Part shown: piece after piece, positions 14,652 to 15,853 of the stretch
Layout: each line of letters starts with the position of its first letter
Numbering within the stretch: position 1 is the stretch's first letter
Origin: Methylovirgula sp.
GTDB taxonomy: Bacteria > Pseudomonadota > Alphaproteobacteria > Rhizobiales > Beijerinckiaceae
NCBI GenBank assembly: GCA_025356505.1
Contig: JANXSV010000196.1
Location: forward strand, 1-15,853
Direction: 5' to 3'
Length of the DNA: 15,853 nucleotides
Translations under genes and position numbers: made by a program
The notes under the pieces: generated by a model
The model's database searches: none
What the model saw: only the letters and a program-made list of their open reading frames with translations
What the model was told of the DNA's origin: nothing

Positions 14652-14687
14652 GAGATGAATTATCTTGGGAAGCAGCAGTTATAAGCT

Positions 14688-15266
14688 ATGGGAACAGCGA
14701 TGAGTACAGGCTTCAACGCAAAAAAGGCCGCGCAAGTTGTAGCTTATTTTGCGAATCAAGCCGCCAGCAAGCGACTTAATGTCGTTAAGGCGGTTAAGCT
14801 TGTTTATCTCGCTGATAGAGAATCCATCTCTCGCTTTGGATTTCCAATTTTAGACGACGATAGATTTTCGATGCCTCTCGGTCCGGTTAATTCTACCACT
14901 TATCGTTTTATCAATGGTGAGCTGGAGCATAAAGAATGGTCTGAGCTCCTACAAGATCGAGAAAATCACGAGTTAAGTGTAACAACTGCAGGTGCATCTA
15001 GTGATTTGGATGAGCTTAGCGATGCTGATATCGATTGTCTTGCCGAGACTTGGCGACGGTTTGGTGCCATGGATCAATGGGCTCTCGTTGATTGGACACA
15101 TAATGCGAAGAATATACCTGAGTGGGAAGACCCTAACGGAAGCTCAGTTTTAATCCCGTTGCAGCGGATAATGAGTTTACTTTCGATGGAAAATGCTACT
15201 GAACATAGCGCCGTCGTGGAAGACCATAAAAAGATGTCCCGTCTTTTGGCAGCGCTTCGGAATTAA
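14688..15266 (+). CDS. Panacea (SocA-like, DUF4065) antitoxin
   Basis: A 192-aa protein with the Panacea domain: FNAKKAAQVVAYFAN at residues 9-23, VVKAVKLVYLADRESISRFG (32-51), a D-rich DDDRFSMPLGPVNS (56-69), then YRFING. A C-terminal helix-rich part holds LSDADIDCLAETWRRFGAM and LVDWTHN. Panacea proteins are hyper-promiscuous antitoxins: this domain is fused or paired with many unrelated toxins, and SocA of Caulobacter is a proteolytic adaptor for its toxin. The downstream gene starts at the very next base after the stop. Its own promoter and different base composition mark it as a cargo cassette. The start could instead be ATG 14700, which has GGGA upstream. Confidence 0.85.
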   Translation: MGTAMSTGFNAKKAAQVVAYFANQAASKRLNVVKAVKLVYLADRESISRFGFPILDDDRFSMPLGPVNSTTYRFINGELEHKEWSELLQDRENHELSVTTAGASSDLDELSDADIDCLAETWRRFGAMDQWALVDWTHNAKNIPEWEDPNGSSVLIPLQRIMSLLSMENATEHSAVVEDHKKMSRLLAALRN

Positions 15267-15665
15267 ATGACTAAAATTCCACTCAAGCGAGGCACGATTC
15301 TCATACCTTCTGGTACGAATAATGACCTAGGCAAGAAGCATCTCTTCGTAATTTGCTCCGACGTTTGTGACAAAGGTTTGTTGGTTTTAGTGCCTCTATC
15401 AAGCTTTACGAACGATCTTTGCGATCAAACGTGCCTTCTAAATTCCGGAGAGCATCCATTTTTAGTTAGAAAAAGTTATGTTTTATACCGTAAATCCGAA
15501 ATATATTCTGCGAGCGGTTTAGTTGACGCTGTAAGTCAGGGGCTCTTTTCTCAAAGAGAAGATATAAACGGTCAAACATTTCTAAGAATAAAAAATGGAT
15601 TTTGTAAATCTATCCAGACACCACGAAAAGTAAAAATATATTTGAACTGCGAGAATTTAGCGTGA
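15267..15665 (+). CDS. Candidate toxin paired with Panacea, MazF/PemK-like fold suspected
   Basis: A 132-aa protein starting directly after the antitoxin stop with no gap. The first half has the rhythm of an SH3-type barrel as in MazF/PemK: KRGTILIPSG, KHLFVICSD, LLVLVPLSSF, then a Cys-containing DQTCLLNSGEHPFLVRKSYVLY. The PemK catalytic pattern is not clear to me, so the family call is tentative. The last part is basic (KNGFCKSIQTPRKVKIY). It is AT-rich relative to the terminase. A terminator follows 39 bp after the stop. Position next to a Panacea antitoxin is the main evidence for a toxin role; a non-toxic partner is also possible. Confidence 0.6.
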   Translation: MTKIPLKRGTILIPSGTNNDLGKKHLFVICSDVCDKGLLVLVPLSSFTNDLCDQTCLLNSGEHPFLVRKSYVLYRKSEIYSASGLVDAVSQGLFSQREDINGQTFLRIKNGFCKSIQTPRKVKIYLNCENLA

Positions 15666-15704
15666 ACTAAATACGTTGTTTATCATCAAGCTTCCTCCCC
15701 CCAG

Positions 15705-15730
15705 AGCCGCTCCTTCGAGCGGCTTTTTTG
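15705..15730 (+). terminator. Intrinsic terminator after the Panacea cassette
   Basis: AGCCGCTC (15705-15712), loop CTTC, GAGCGGCT (15717-15724), overlapping a run of six T (15724-15729) and then GTTTT. A strong rho-independent structure that should separate cassette transcription from the portal gene. Confidence 0.85.
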
Positions 15731-15775
15731 TTTTAAACTCCCACCCTTTCAATCCCCCCACCTCATGAGGCTTTC

Positions 15776-15853
15776 ATGTCCATATTTTCACGCCTCCTGG
15801 GCGAACGATCTTCTGCGTCAAATTCCAGACGTGTTGATTTCACTGTGCCGCGG
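15776..15853 (+). CDS. Presumed GTA portal protein, N-terminal 26 codons
   Basis: An ATG at 15776 with GAGG 5 nt upstream opens a frame that runs off the right edge: MSIFSRLLGERSSASNSRRV and six more residues. The short amphipathic MSIFxRLxG opening is common in HK97-type portal proteins, and GTA clusters have the portal after the large terminase. Identity rests mainly on that order, as too little is visible for domain evidence. A perfect palindrome CCTCATGAGG covers the ribosome site. Because a strong terminator lies just upstream, expression must come from read-through or from a promoter in 15731-15770, where I see none that is convincing. Confidence 0.5.
   Translation, partial: MSIFSRLLGERSSASNSRRVDFTVPR

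Noticed and set aside
1..15853. CRISPR array, rRNA, replication origin or integrase attachment site
   Set aside because: No regularly spaced repeats, no rRNA-like blocks, and no integrase gene or tRNA end were found on either strand.

Overview
The window looks like chromosomal DNA of a Hyphomicrobiales (Rhizobiales) alphaproteobacterium of moderate GC. This is judged from the gene set: a rhizobial-type bifunctional PBP1A, a YcgN-SufE pair, a DUF1214/DUF1254-like pair, DUF1491, a DUF6456 remnant, a DUF5330-like protein, a DivJ/PleC-type membrane histidine kinase, and the head of an RcGTA-like gene transfer agent (GTA) cluster. A textbook CtrA box (TTAA-N7-TTAA) fits the same assignment. No database was searched, so family names rest on recognised motifs and remembered synteny.

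Layout. (1) 1-191: start of an uncharacterised minus-strand gene, followed by an AT-rich stretch. (2) About 400-3092: an IS1595-family transposon bounded by perfect 25-bp inverted repeats. It carries the transposase, a small ORF, and a minus-strand passenger pair (a DUF6932-type nucleotidyltransferase-like protein and a 314-aa partner). Its right end cuts into a DUF6456 gene, which has lost its N-terminal part. (3) 3558-8392: housekeeping block with SufE and YcgN (translationally coupled, minus strand), divergent PBP1A, two envelope-anchored DUF1214/DUF1254-like proteins, and a small minus-strand gene preceded by the CtrA box. (4) 8509-11386: minus-strand operon of kinase, peptidoglycan-binding membrane protein and DUF1491. 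The kinase frame is cut by a single in-frame TAA between its membrane segments. (5) 11704-15853: a DUF5330-like protein, then a consensus promoter with a strongly structured leader, a small-terminase-like gene, the large terminase, a convergent two-TM microprotein, a 69-aa conserved ORF, and the start of the presumed portal gene.

The most unusual content is accessory. A two-gene cassette with its own extended -10 promoter and terminator sits between the GTA terminase and portal genes. It encodes a Panacea (SocA-like) antitoxin and an abutting 132-aa protein with a weak MazF/PemK-like SH3-barrel look, so it is a candidate toxin-antitoxin system. The second accessory module is the transposon-borne nucleotidyltransferase pair. 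Both are reasonable candidates for undescribed systems; their activities are inferred, not shown.

How the genes may work together: PBP1A, the peptidoglycan-binding protein, and the kinase with the CtrA box suggest an envelope and cell-cycle neighbourhood. The YcgN-SufE pair suggests iron-sulfur chemistry. The GTA head packages host DNA, and the embedded cassette could stabilise that locus or respond to its expression.
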